A stretch of DNA of 21,749 bases, from positions 11,698 to 33,446 of the forward strand of contig QAXH01006329.1 of NCBI GenBank assembly GCA_004335635.1, in the 5' to 3' direction. Shown here piece by piece: positions 1-11,400 of this stretch (within the stretch, counting starts at the first letter, position 1; every line of letters starts with the position of its first letter). The notes beneath the pieces were generated by a model. It was not told the origin of the DNA. It ran no database searches and saw only the letters and a list, made by a program, of their open reading frames with translations. The DNA is from Chloromonas sp. AAM2. Lineage: Eukaryota > Chlorophyta > Chlorophyceae > Chlamydomonadales > Chlamydomonadaceae. Made by a program: the position numbers and the translations under genes.

Positions 1-2
1 GA

Positions 3-142
3 TGATCACTGAGCCACATGATCACTGAGCCACATGATCACTGAGCCACATGATCACTGAGCCACATGATCACTGAACCACATGATCACTGAGCCACGTG
101 ATCACTGAGCCACGTGATCACTGAGCCACGTGATCACTGAGC
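3..142. repeat. 16-bp tandem repeat, about 9 copies, at the left edge
   Basis: The unit tgatcactgagccaca recurs at 3, 19, 35, 51, 67, 83, 99, 115 and 131. Early copies read CCACATGATCAC. The last three junctions read CCACGTGATCAC, so a CATG has become the palindrome CACGTG, and one copy has gaacc for gagcc. The array would lie in a 3' intron or 3' region of the SERINC gene. No coding function is seen. Confidence 0.95.
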
Positions 143-557
143 ATCCATCCGCCCTCGCATGCCAGTGTTGCGTGTCCCAAACGCACCAGCCACGCCATCT
201 TTTACCATTCTCAGCGATGCAAGGCAGTGGTTTAGTCTACCAGAAATCTTGGGCAGCCAAACAATGATGAAACCAGCTTGAGTGTATGGACATGCACGGT
301 GGGGAACAGCGACCGGCGCTGAACGCTGATGCAAGGCGTTTGGATCCCGAAGCGTGCAACCCGTAGGGCCCCTACAACCACACTGCTATGCACCACGCCC
401 GCTCCTCCCCGGCCTGGTTGAATGCTTTAGCAAACGCTACCATTTTTACACTTCCTTCAATGCTCAGGGCGACTGCCATGCACTGACAACTAGGCCAGCC
501 AGCTCACCCCCAGGGTAACCGACCCATCGCTTAGTAAGAACGATGACCAAACCTTAC
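143..557. other. SERINC intron sequence or 3' region without recognisable exon
   Basis: This stretch follows the donor at 557-556 of the SERINC gene. I looked on the minus strand for the expected C-terminal SERINC segments, a histidine/phenylalanine-rich helix and the conserved tryptophan-rich end, and found none. It is most simply intron, with the last exons beyond the window. Confidence 0.6.
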
Positions 558-3500
558 CTGTAAGGCAGATAGTCTTCCAAATCGTAAGTATCCTGCTTGC
601 CTCCGAACAGGTCCCGGCTAGAGATGCCCGCTGTGAGCGTGCTGTAGATGACCGTTGCCAGGGCAATGAAGAAACCGACAATCTGCAAGAAATGCAAGCA
701 AAAACGCGCAGTTGCTGCGTTCAGCCCCTTGCATGCCTGCAACCGTGGTATGGACGTGTGTTGTTCACAGACTTGTCAACACTTTCTTCAGTTGCTGGCT
801 TGGGTCCCTCACAGTGGAGTGGCTTTAATGTTCCAGGCAGCCACTAAGAGCAGCACCTCATCACAAATTATAAGTTGCGGTCGGTTTCTGGCACAACTTT
901 TGATGTCATCATTGTGTCGGTTTTTCGACGGTTTCGTCGGTTTTTAACACATTCCTTGAGAAGCTAGTACCTGCGTCACTGACCTGAATCCAGCGTGGGT
1001 TTGCCCCCGAGCCGCGGAAGCACTGCGGGAACTTGTCCATGGGCTCCGAGGAGAAGGCGCCCAGCAGTAGGAACACGCCGTACAGGAACACCAGCCCACT
1101 GGTCAGGAGGCCCGCGGAGGGCGCGCGGTTGGGGATGAACAGCACGCCAACGAGCACCAGCCCAATCACAATGGACCAGGTGATGAAGAAGTTGTTCAGG
1201 TGACAGGACGGCCTGCAGGGCACGGGAGAGTGTGACGCAGCAGGTTGAGAAATGCGACACAGGGCATAGGAAGCGAAAAGTAAATTGGTTGGGATCAGGG
1301 AGTGGGCAGGAGGAGTGAAGCAGGTGGCGAACACAAATGTATCTTTATCAAATCGGAGCCGCGCTTCTGCCCTGCAACTGACTTTATTTTCACGTGCTTG
1401 CTGGTTTGCTGTTTTTCTTCCGTTGCGTTCACTCTCAGGCACATGTGCCCTGGCCTTCTCAGCCCGGCCTGCAGCCAGCCGCTGTGGGCTAGGTCCGCTC
1501 TGTGTTTTGTTTACCCGTAGGTCTTGGCGTGTGTCTGCAATACGGAAAACGCATGACACTGGCCGCACCCCTCCCATGTGCTTACTCGGGTGTGTACCAG
1601 TGGTAAGCGAAGCCAATCCCCACGAGACCCAGGGAGAAGCTGACCGCGGCGCCCGCCACCAGCAGCACCCAGGCGGGTGTCGTGTCCTTGTCCGTGAGCC
1701 ACTCGTTGATCTTGTAGACGAAGTCAATCAGCAGCACCAGCTGAAGGATCAGGAAGATGCCAGAGCCCACGCGGGCAAACTGCAGCCCGGCGAACACGAG
1801 CAGCCACGTGTGATGAAAACAGCTTGAGGACGAGAACAGACAGCGATAATAGCACAACAAGTGTTCGATAGTTTCTGAGTATTTTTTGTTTTGCGGCTCA
1901 ATCACAACGAATTTAAGGCTTTTGAAGATGTAGCTGGTTGCAGCTCGATTAGAACTATCCAAAACCTTCTTCATTTTCCAGATTGGTCTCGTAGGTGGTT
2001 TGTTTGGGCTGGGGAAGTGTCAGCGGGTGCCGGCGCTGGCGTGGCCTGCGTCACCTGCGGCGCCAGGCCGCAGGTCATGCAAGCAGCGATCCAAAGTCGG
2101 ATGCAGAGCAGGACGTGCTTGCATACCAGGAACCTGGACCACTTTTGGAACCCTTAAGTGGTCCAGGTTGCTGCTGTTGACGGTGCTGTTGTTGCTGCTC
2201 CTGCTGCTGCTGTTGCTGCTCCTGTTGTGCTGTTGCTGCTATTGTTGCTGCTCCTGCTGCTGCTGCTGTTGTTGCTGCTCCTGTTGCTGCTGCGCTGTTG
2301 CTGCTGTTGTGGCTGCTCCTGCTGCTGCTGTTACTGCTGCACTGTTGCTGCTGTTGTGGCTGCTCCTGCTGCTGCTGCTGCTGCTGTTCCTGCTGCGCTG
2401 TTGCTGCTGTTGTGGCTGCTCCTGCTGCTGCTGTTCCTGCTGCGCTGTTGCTGCTGTTGTGGCTGCTCCTGCTGCTGCTGCTCCTGCTGCGCTGTTGCTG
2501 CTGTTGTGGCTGCTCCTGCTCCTGCTGCTGCTCCTGCTGCGCTGTTGCTGCTGTTGAGGCTGCTCCTGCTCCTGCTGCTGCTCCTGCTGCGCTGTTGCTG
2601 CTGTTGTGGTTGGTCCTGCTGCTCCTGCTGCGATGTTGCTGCTGTTGTTCCTACTGTTATGGAAGCTCTTGTTCCAGTTGCTGCCGCTGCTGTTGCTACT
2701 GCTGTTGATGCTGCTGCTTCCCCTGATGCTACTGCCGCGACTGCTGCAGTTGTTGCTGCTCCTGTTCCTGCTGCTGCTTTTGCTGCTGTTAATGCTGCTG
2801 CTGTTGCCATTACCGCTGTTGCCGCTGACCATCTGCCCCATACTCTGATGATGAAACGGTGATTGCCCATATTGGGCTAAATGGTGACAATGACGGTTGC
2901 CTGCCTTGCGCCTGTGCATGCTGGCCGCGTGATGCCTCCATGCAATCCCTGATCCGCCTCTTCCCAGCGCACCTGTGTGTTCCTGCTGTTGCTGTTCCTG
3001 CTGCTGCTGTAGCTGCTTCTGCTGACCGTTGGCTTGCTAGTGTTCGTGCACTTGCATAGGGCCATATCACGATGTTTGCCTCCCACGTGCCGGTGCATGT
3101 GGCCCCCCGAGATGCGATTCACGTGTAATCATTTCCTTCTGATCAGATGAACATTCATTCATTCCCCTCTTCTCAGCGCACCTGTGCATAGCCATAGATG
3201 GCATTGCTCGGTACAAAGAAGAACCCTATGAGTAGTCCAATCCACAGCAGCACCTTGAAAGCCCATCCCGAGCTCTGGATGTCAACCCGAGGGTCTTCCA
3301 TCTTATTCATGCCCACCATGAGGACAGCGTGCAAGAAAAAGAAGACAAAGTTGGCAAAGCTGATTCGCATGGCGATCTGCAGGTGGCAGGGGGGAAGCGC
3401 CATGGCTTGGGCGACGTAGTGGGCTCGTGACAAACACACTCCTTGTCTGTTGCATGCAACGATTGGAATGCGCTGCGTGTTGCTGTAAGCGTGTTGCCAT

Positions 3501-4088
3501 GCTCAAGGCCCAGACTACTCAATTGTCAGTCAACATGGTTAAACAGCGTACATGCGACATGCCATGAGCCACACTTGTGTCCATTCTCGTGCGCCAGCCT
3601 CCTGAACGCTAACAGGTTTGAAGCATGTGCAGGCCGCATGCGGTGAGTAGCTACGTGAGGCAACGCGCACGGCTGCAAGAATGGGCAGCCACGATACTAC
3701 CTGGCCGGCCCGATGTGCCCAATGGTCCATGCATGCAACCCGTGTGCCCACCTGCGCCCCGGCACACGCAGCCCTCTCTGACTCGGCAGCGGCGCCGCAG
3801 AACTCCTTCACCTCTCCAATGTGTTGCGCGAACTGCTCGCTGGCGTAGTCTCTGCACAGCGACAGCCGGCCAAAGCCCTCGTATTCCACCCAGCTCCAAA
3901 GCCCATTTCCGGGACAGAACTCCCCCGCAATTGCAATTGGCTTACCTCAATACCCAGGTCAAAATCAGCGTCCCCACCCATCCTGCTAGGTAGAGCCACT
4001 TGGAAACAGAGTACTTGGTCTTGATAGATGCCTCCCAGCGCCAACAGCAGCAGAGTATGCTACAGCAGCATAGGGCGTCCAACAACAT
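558..4088 (-). CDS. SERINC / TDE1 family multi-pass membrane protein, 3'-truncated by the window edge
   Basis: Six exons on the minus strand: 4088-3946, 3851-3752, 3376-3182, 1779-1586, 1212-984 and 682-558. All junctions are GT-AG and in phase, giving 328 complete residues plus a split codon with donor GTAAGG. The N-terminus is Cys-rich (CCCSILCCC), as in SERINC proteins, followed by a membrane segment ending WVLRDY. Family signatures follow: RISFANFVFFFLHAV, DPRVDIQSSGW, ARVGSGIFLILQLVLLIDF, LNNFFITWS and IVGFFIALATVIYSTLTAG. About eight hydrophobic segments are visible, near residues 31-48, 85-103, 120-137, 148-168, 182-203, 219-238, 246-264 and 288-303. SERINC proteins have about 9-11 segments and 400-480 residues, so roughly 100 C-terminal residues lie left of position 1. 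The family is linked to phospholipid handling and serine incorporation in endomembranes and plasma membrane. The first ATG (4088) follows a TTTTTAG acceptor-like site, so a 5'UTR intron or a tiny upstream exon is possible. Confidence 0.94.
1872..2127 (+). repeat. Dispersed repeat, copy 1, inside SERINC intron 3
   Basis: This segment is homologous to 13141-13356, in the same orientation. The best-conserved core runs from agattgg at 1980 to gcatacc at 2127. Shared blocks include GCGCCAGGCCGCAGGTCA and GCAGCGATCCAAAGTC, and the core is roughly 85% alike by eye. The left part is more diverged and carries an extra stretch of about 20-30 bases. It could be a retroposon or transposon fragment; no terminal repeats or target-site duplications were identified. 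Confidence 0.85.
2131..2169. repeat. Perfect 14-bp inverted repeat with an 11-base loop
   Basis: The arm aacctggaccactt (2131-2144) is matched by its exact reverse complement at 2156-2169. It sits exactly between dispersed repeat copy 1 and the CTG-type minisatellite, inside SERINC intron 3. It may be a boundary element or a by-product of repeat turnover. Confidence 0.85.
2170..2830. repeat. CTG/CAG-type minisatellite, main unit 47 bp, in SERINC intron 3
   Basis: The tract is made of CTG, TTG, CTC and TGG triplets. A marker gcgctgttgc (one copy gcactg, one gcgatg) recurs at 2292, 2339, 2395, 2442, 2489, 2539, 2589 and 2630, giving spacings of 47, 56, 47, 47, 50, 50 and 41 bases. The main unit is not a multiple of three, so any reading frame cycles through Leu-rich, Cys-rich and Ala-rich stretches. 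The long open frames here on both strands are therefore composition artefacts. The tract lies wholly between the acceptor at 1780 and the donor at 3181. Looser copies continue to about 3025. Confidence 0.93.
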
Positions 4089-6508
4089 CCTAAAAACGCG
4101 GGCACAGTCTCGTGTTGCTTGATGCCAGGCCTTGGATGGTAACAGGCCTTGGATGGGTAACCGCAACCGCGGATTCAAGTCGTTCTTGGCCTTTAGCTTG
4201 CCTGAGGGTGTATCTTGACAGAGTTGTGCGTGTTGGCGTGCACCAGCATTGGCTGGCAGCGTGCGGCTGACTTCACAGAGAGAGAATGCAGGCCCACAAA
4301 GAGAAAGGAGGCTTGCACTCATTCCGCAGCCTTGGCCACTGCATTGTAAGCATTGAGCATTAATGGGAGCAACGCAAGTTGTAGCACCTGCCCACCTGGT
4401 ATGTCTGCGCATACACACAGGTAAACACCTCACCTCTAACTGGGTAAAACTATGAAAAGCACCAACTCAGTTGCTCGTCAAACACCTGTCAGTCATCATA
4501 GCCACTGCCAGGCCCTAACACGATTGCCACCTTGGGCCCAGACTTCATTTCCCGTCCTTTGTATCTAGCTGCGCCTGCTCAACCCATGTCTGGCAGCCTT
4601 TGGCAGTACGCCTTTGTTTGTCCACAGTGCTCTGACTTCTGTGTTCTTTGCTCTTTGCGCCGTGAAGTTGCCTGATGTTGCTCAGGGTTGGTTAGGACGG
4701 TATCCAACCTCGTCTCTTGCATGGCTTGCTAGCGTTCGCTCTCGGTGCATGTTGGGCCCCCTGATGTAATATATGTGCCTCAGCCTTGGGCACTGCTACG
4801 CAAGCATCATATCGAAGAAGGCAAGTGCTCCATCTGTGCATACATGAACCTCTCTGTGCCTACGACAAGCCCAGTCACGCCACTATCTCATATATGTGCA
4901 GTTGCATCTCAAGTACACGACTCTCTGATTCCTGCCAAAGCCCGCACACGCATGAGCTAAGTCACAAACACTATCCATCACGTAAAGTGTCAAGCACAAG
5001 GCCCTGCCACTCCTGCCAAAGTCTCCTCATCAAGTGCAATACTCCCTCACTGCTGCCAGAGTTTCCCACACGCTCACATGCCCATCTTGTTCCTTGCAGT
5101 ACCTGGCGCGTCCTTGTCAGGCTCCTATTCCGCGTCAGTGCGTGTGGTCACCCTCTTGCATCCTCTCAAGCTTGCACGTAACAACGACCACGCAGACTTG
5201 CAAGGCTGCCTTCAATCCTGTACTAATTCGATTGTTCCGTCTTGTGCCTCAATGACATGGTCCACGCATGTCAAGACACGTTGGCAGCCAAAGCAGACGG
5301 CTGATCATACCAGAACAGGGTGATTCAGACGCATGAAGCTCACTTAACTTGCGGCGGACCATGCCGACAGCCAACGCAGACGACTATGGCAAAGACAGCA
5401 AATCCCCTCCACGAAGCAAATGAACGCTTGCAGCCCAGCACCTGCCTTGCTTGGGCGCTGGATGAAAATCACCAACCTAGGACGAGCCACGTGAATTACA
5501 CTTGAATTTCTGTAGACCAAACCTGGCTAGCAAACCTCGCATGAAAGCGAGCCTAATCTTGAAACTGTGCAACTTGGCACAGGGCACGTCTTTAACGTCT
5601 CTGTATTTGCCAGCCGCTTACACCAAACCTGGCCGCGATGCCTGCTGCACTTCTCCAATTAATCTACGTTTCAGTGGCCCAACAGAGACGGTGACAAGTA
5701 GTTTTTGAACCCGAGCGATGAAAGTTGATGCATTGGGAAGGCTCCTCAGACGTACACCCAGGCATACCAAGCCATGAATACATGGCATGAATTCTATACG
5801 CTGTCAAACATGAAGTAACACCCGTTGGGCAGGCAGGCTGGCGGTTGCCTGATTAGTCATAATGTCAGCCTGCTATAGCGTGTGATGGCAAAGTGCAGCC
5901 ACCAAGCATCCTGGCTGTGTCCAAAGCGAGCAAGATGTGAGAATAAGAACCACCTTGCTGTGCGAGCTATTCATTCGGTAGAGTTCTCAAGGGACAATAA
6001 CGCCTGATTGATGAGTGTCCTACATCATTGCGCCATGTAATCCGCAACCGCCATTTCTAAATGCACCTCAAAATGCAGCCTGACGGGCCCTACATCGTTT
6101 GGCACATCATCAAACAGGGCCGTATGTTGCTTGGCTGGCACTTGCTTCAGCTGCATGCCAGCCTTGAGGTTGCATGCATGGCATTGCTCGTCTGACATCC
6201 ATGCCTATCATATGTGTGATCCTTTGGTTTTGTTTTTTGCCTCTGTGAAACTGTGAATGCCATGTGTCGCTTCCTCCTCAGCTCCCTGGCAGCTCCCGAG
6301 TCAGCAGATGACAAGAATTGTAACGCTCGCGGTTTGCGGTCAGGATAGCACCTCAAGGGGTGACCACCACCATTACTATCCCGGTGTGTCGCAATCCCCT
6401 TCACTTATAGGTTGGACGGGCTGGAGTCCTCCCCTCATGTAATAATCATGACACAATCATGTTGCATAATCATTACCATGGCTATCCCCTGGGTGACACT
6501 TGTTCCAG
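4089..6508. other. Intergenic region between the SERINC start and the 3' end of the 130-residue protein gene
   Basis: No exon chain or recognised domain was found in these 2.4 kb on either strand. Near the SERINC end, 4127-4161 holds a short direct repeat (aggccttggatgg twice). A minus-strand donor-like AGAG|GTGAGG near 4430 could pair with the TTTTTAG acceptor at 4090 as a 5'UTR intron. The part around 4920-5060 has scattered cctgccaaag-like words. The SERINC promoter should lie here but no definite motif is visible. Confidence 0.5.
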
Positions 6509-6535
6509 CTATCCCCTGGGTGACACTTGTTCCAG
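6482..6535. repeat. 27-bp tandem duplication across the stop codon of the secreted-protein gene
   Basis: Two adjacent copies of ctatcccctgggtgacac followed by ttgttccag occupy 6482-6508 and 6509-6535. Read on the minus strand, each copy encodes LEQVSPRG followed by TAG. The copy nearer the exon supplies the predicted C-terminus and stop, and the second copy repeats the same tail and stop just downstream. The duplication therefore leaves the protein unchanged. Confidence 0.9.
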
Positions 6536-7703
6536 CTCTGCATTTCCCTTGAGGTTTACCAGGAGCTTGGCCACCACCCCCTGGGGCTTGACCACAAGCT
6601 TGTTGGGGCCGCAGGCAACAGCGTTCACGGGCGCAAACGACTGCAGGCAAAGCACACGCACAACACAGCAAGCTTATGGTGGCAACGCTGGCACTGCAAT
6701 TCACAAGCACTGACTGTTAATCCTGGTTTCCACCTCTAGAGCAAGACACTTCAACTCAACACATGCGCAATGTGCAGCAGACACCATCAGGTGCGGAGGA
6801 GAGAAGCGATAGCAACAGGGAACGTCAAGAAGTTGTGCAAGCCATGCACGAGATACCCTTCCCTTCCCACCCTCACCGTCCTCACCCCTTGCCCAACCTT
6901 GCCGCCCTCACCCAGCCCGCCTTGCTCACCTTCCAGCCCCCCATGTCAAGGTCCAGCTCTTGAAAGAAGAATGATTTCCCAGGCGCTATTTCGGTTGACA
7001 TTCTGATCGTCGCAGCATGGTGCGGCGTGCTGTCCCGTGGGTTGCCGTAGATGACTGGATTGGGCAGCAATCAGGACATGCATCTCTCACGGGCCAGCGC
7101 ATGACGCCCGGGTGCGTGTATGCGTGTATGTGCGTGCCAGCGCATGACGCCCGGGTGTTTCAGTGTGAGCGAATCACAGAACAGCACTTCTGGGCTAGAG
7201 TCCCTCTCCTCATGTGAGCGAGTCAATGCAGTTTTTGGCGAGTCATTGACATAGGCATTCAGAGTCCCGACCTGAGCTGTAGTCATCCATGCTCGTAGTC
7301 AATCTAAGGATGCATTAGCATGCTGATTTGCTGAGAAATGGGCTGCGGCAGACATCTCTCGTGCACGTAAGCACACAAGGTGTTTGTGAGAATGCATGCT
7401 GAAGCCGTACGTGCTGGCTCCGGGCTAAGTAGCCTACATTGGATGGACAGCCCTTCTACTCTTCCAAGCCAAGCCGTTGATCAAAATCCTCCTACCCTGT
7501 CCAGCATCTATACATTGCCGTTTTGGAACATGACATGCTCGTCCAGCATGCTTTCCACCGCGCGCACCTGTCACGGTCTGCTGCCGAGAGGACTTGTTCG
7601 TCACCTCTACCGCCCGGGCAACATTGGGTGTGGGAACCTCGACTCCACCCACGCTGGCCATCAATCCGATTAGCAAAATGGCGAGCAACAGCCGAAATCG
7701 CAT
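6509..7703 (-). CDS. Small secreted protein of unknown function, 130 residues, three exons
   Basis: Exons on the minus strand: 7703-7568 (45 codons plus 1 base), 7054-6930 and 6640-6509 (stop TAG). All junctions are GT-AG and keep phase, joining as QQTVT-V-IYGNPRD and DMGGWK-SFAPV. The start sits in a near-ideal context, CCACCATGC. The N-terminus MRFRLLLAILLIGLMASVGG is a classic signal peptide. The mature part has one sequon (NKS, residues 36-38), one cysteine near residue 97 and alternating hydrophobic strands (RAVEVTN, QTVTVIYG, KLVVKPQGVVAKLLVNL), which suggests a small beta-sandwich. I do not recognise the family. It shares a divergent 710-bp region with the next gene. The stop codon lies in a 27-bp tandem duplication. 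An alternative donor CTG|GTAAAC in exon 3 could add further exons. Confidence 0.68.
7093..7157. repeat. 22-bp direct repeat in intron 1 of the secreted-protein gene
   Basis: The word gccagcgcatgacgcccggg followed by tg occurs at 7093-7114 and 7136-7157, separated by a GT-rich stretch. It is intronic and no function is evident. Confidence 0.9.
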
Positions 7704-8413
7704 GGTGGCCAGCACGAGTTGTACGCGAATCCAAGGGGCAAAAAGGCGTACAACTGGTTGGTGATACAACGGAATGCAACTCACGTGCGTACATTCGCCT
7801 TTATGGCCCTCGTGAAATGCCAAGCCCCTGCCAGCTGCGTGCTCTGGTGCATCGCATGTCTCCTCAATGCTAAATGTGCAACTCAGATAGATGCAGTAAG
7901 AGTCTGGGTTTTCCTGTAACCACCTAGCGACCTACTTGGGAGCGCTTGCCATGTATAGATATGGTGACGGTTGGGAAGCCACCACCACTGTTGCTACTGA
8001 CTATTCTGTCTGTCCCTGTGCTACTGATGTTGGTGGCTCCCTTGATGTTGGCGCTTTGCACACTTGGCAGGTGATGCCAACCTCCCAAGCCCTGGATACT
8101 GTGTGCTCACAAGAGGGGAGGGATTCCAACTCGTCCAACCTACCTGGAAGCAGCCAACCTACCTGGAAGCATCCACTGTTATGTGGATGGTAACTGTGCC
8201 GGTCGCGAGCGGTTACAATTCTGCAGTGTGATCCATCCATCCATTCATCCATTTGTTCAAAATTGTTCTTGCGTCATAACAGACCTGAGAATGCTTGTCA
8301 TGCGATATCGTATCGATTATTGCTGCTGCAGAAAGTACGACAGGTCATCATGTGTTCATTGTGCTGCCTTCCGGTAATAAGGTTCCGGGGGATCTGGCGG
8401 GCGGGCGCTGGCC
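7704..8413. promoter_or_regulatory. Divergent intergenic region, probable shared promoter
   Basis: These 710 bases separate the start codon of the minus-strand secreted-protein gene from that of the plus-strand 896-residue protein gene. The arrangement implies two promoters back to back. No clear TATA box or known factor site was found. The region includes a 19-bp tandem duplication near 8138-8174 (ccaacctacctggaagca twice) and a ccatccatccattcatccat run near 8231. The promoter role is inferred from gene orientation only. Confidence 0.5.
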
Positions 8414-11400
8414 ATGTCTTGGCAGGCGCCAAAGCGCCCACACTTTGCTGACCTGACTGTGGGATCCGTCGACGAGTTCGGGGTGAGCATGGCGCAGCAG
8501 CAGGTTTGAAATACATCCCACCCCCCACTCGCCATGTATCCCATGCCATACCTTGCCCCTTCACAGCCACTAGATCATGACAGCGACACCGACCTGGAAG
8601 ATGCATGGAAGCAGCTGGAAGACTGCTGGTACCATCCACAGCCGGCATCCAGCGACCATGCGGCCGGGTGAGTTGAACACGTGACGACATGCAACTTCTC
8701 TCCTTTCACTGGCCACTGCACCATGCGTGTCCTATAACTGAAAGCCATCAAACGCACAGTAGCCTGCACCCGTATGAAACAATGCCTTCCTGCACTCCTG
8801 CATGATGTGCTGTTGTTGCTAGCAGTCACGTACCTTCTTTTCCTTTCCGCATGAGGGACGCTTTGCGCCTGCTGCTGTTGCCAGCAGGCACCCCGGGCAG
8901 ACAGAGGAGAGCAAGCCCCGGCCTCAGGTCATGGCTGCCTTGAAAGCCCTAGGTCAGAGCCTGACCCACCAGGAGGACCGTTCCTCAGCACCTGGCCCCT
9001 CATGGCCTCATGCCACCTCCCATGACGGCAGTGCTGATTGCACATGGAACCCTTACGAGGCCCTTGCCCGCATGCCCGCGGATAGACAGGTTCAGCGGGG
9101 CCCACAGCAACAGATGGCAGAATGGGCGCACCTAGGCCCACAGCTAGCCATAGTGGGGCACCGGCTAGTCCCAGAAACCGACAATGGGGTGCAGCACGTG
9201 CCACCTGTAACCATTTCTGGACTAAATGAGGCATCACTCAGCACCTTCGGCCCTCACACTCAGGCGGATCGCATAGCCTGGTGGCATGAAGGAGAACAGT
9301 TGGCTGTAACTGGCCATCGGATTAAGCTGCACCCTGCCCCACCTCAAGCCCCAGAGCCTGTCACTAGTGGGAGCACAGAAAGAGTCAGCACAGAAGGAGG
9401 ATCAGTCAGTGGGTTGGCAGGGCAGAGTGTTGGGGAGGAGGTACTAGCACAGGAGGGGGAGCAGGAGGAGGTGTTTGCAGTGCAGTGGGATGTCTGGGAA
9501 GACCCGCTGCTAAGCTGGGGTAAGCCCAGGCCCAGAGGTAGCTGGAAGGCACAGGCTCGTGTAGCAAATGGCAGCAGAAATGCTGGGAGTTCAATGCAGC
9601 TAGCAGGCGGCCAACAGCAGCAGCAGCACCAGGAACAGCAGGAACAGCAGCAGCACCAGGAACAGCAGGAAGAACAGCAGCACCAGGAACAGCAGGAAGA
9701 ACAGCAGCACCAGGAACAACAGCAGCAGCAGCAATGGCAGCCACAGGAGGGGCGCGGTCAGGCACAGAACATGAGTGAAAGGGCGCGTGGCTTTGAAGTC
9801 GCCCTGGAGGCGGGGGATGTACGGGACAAGCGGGCCCTGTGCCGGGGCCTGCCGCCCATGCGTCCGCACCTCAGCATGTGTGAGCAGCTGGTGACATTGG
9901 TGAGGCACGTGTGGTCCGTTTCACATGGTGCATGAATCACGTGTGGTCCGTTTCACACGTTCATAGATCACGTGTGGTCCGTTTCACACGTTCATAGATC
10001 ACGTGTGGTCCGTTTCACACGTTCATAGATCACGTGTGGTCCGTTTCACATGTTCCTAAATCACGTGTGGTCCGTTTCACATGTTCATGCATCATCACGA
10101 ACTCATCATGCGATGCCATGCACCATCAGGCACAGGGCGGGCTCAGTACTCACTGATCTCCATCACATGCAATCTCTCTGCTGTATGCATCAGCCCACCA
10201 ATTGACAGAATTGGAGGTCGCTGGCCATTCCGACCTGCAATGCATTGGAGGCGGTCTGCATAGCGTGGCACGTTATGGCCACGTGTACTGTGTACTCTGC
10301 AACATTGTTGCGACGTAAGCCTAGAATGACCGTCCACATGAACATTGCGTTGGGAACAGTGTTGTGTCTTGGGCCGCAGTTCGGTTTGACAGACATCAAC
10401 AGTGGCTCCCTCTCTCGCTCATGCAATTGCAGGCCCTTGACCGTTGGTGGGAATTCAGCAGTGAGCGCCTGGCACACATGGTCTCTGGCGACCTACAGGC
10501 CAGGGAAAACGCAAAGAGAGAGGCACTGATAAAGCAACAACAGCATCAAGAGGCAGAACAGGGACAACAACGAGAATCAGAACCGAGCGCCATGCCCAGC
10601 CCACCATCACCACCATCACTACAAGGAGGGGAGGAGGAGGAGGAGGGAGAGGCATGTTGTAGCCCTGTCAGCCCAGAAACGTACATGCATGTGGAGCAAA
10701 GGCAGGTACAGAAAAGGCCACCAGCTGCAAGCACAAACGTGCTGTACTTACATGACGTGATGTACACAAACGTGCTCACACACTTACATGAATCGACACA
10801 TAATGTGGAGTTGCTGGCCGGCAACAGGGCTGTGACAAACGAGCAGTGTGAGTTTTGCTGATCCTGCTGAGTGGCAGGCCTTGAGTGTGTGCACGACACG
10901 TGGTTGCATGCAGGTCACTGCCATGCATTCACCGTACCCGCGAAGTGATTGCATGTCTAGACCGCCCCATTCACTGCTCTCAAAAGGCTGCCTAGGACCT
11001 CAGGCAATGGATGCGCTTGTCCACTGGCTGTGTGCATGTGCTGTCTGCATGCCCGGGTACAGGGATCGCTGCGAGCGCGAGCAGCAGTGCGAGGTGCGGG
11101 GGACGGGACTTGGTTGGCGCAGTGTGCTGGCCGCTCCCGCCGCACACCTGCCGTTGGGCCAGGGCGTGTTGACGCAGAGAGGTGCGTATTTCCTTTTTAA
11201 ACTGGGTTGTCTTACTGATGTTTGAGCCATGAGACCCACAGGAGTGAGAAACCGCAACCCATGTGATCCGGACTGGCTGTTCCATTGGACATGCGGCAGC
11301 TAAGGACTTGTCGGGTTCATGATCTCCTCCCTTGGTCATAAAGCATATGTCCGCTGCAGTCTATTGACAGCACATGGGTGTTAAATTGACTGTCGCACAA

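Noticed and set aside
1..142. The left-edge repeats as a CRISPR array
   Set aside because: The 16-bp units abut directly with no unique spacers; this is a simple tandem repeat.
909..1727. A 272-codon minus-strand frame spanning SERINC exon E
   Set aside because: Only 1212-984 in it is SERINC exon; the rest is read-through of intron 4 and the overlap of exon D in another frame.
1285..1827. A 180-codon plus-strand frame
   Set aside because: It lies antisense to SERINC exon D and intron 4 and shows no domain.
2000..2919. Several overlapping open frames of 130-235 codons on both strands, rich in Leu, Cys, Ala or Gln/Ser
   Set aside because: They follow from a CTG-type minisatellite with a 47-bp unit and lie inside a well-supported SERINC intron.
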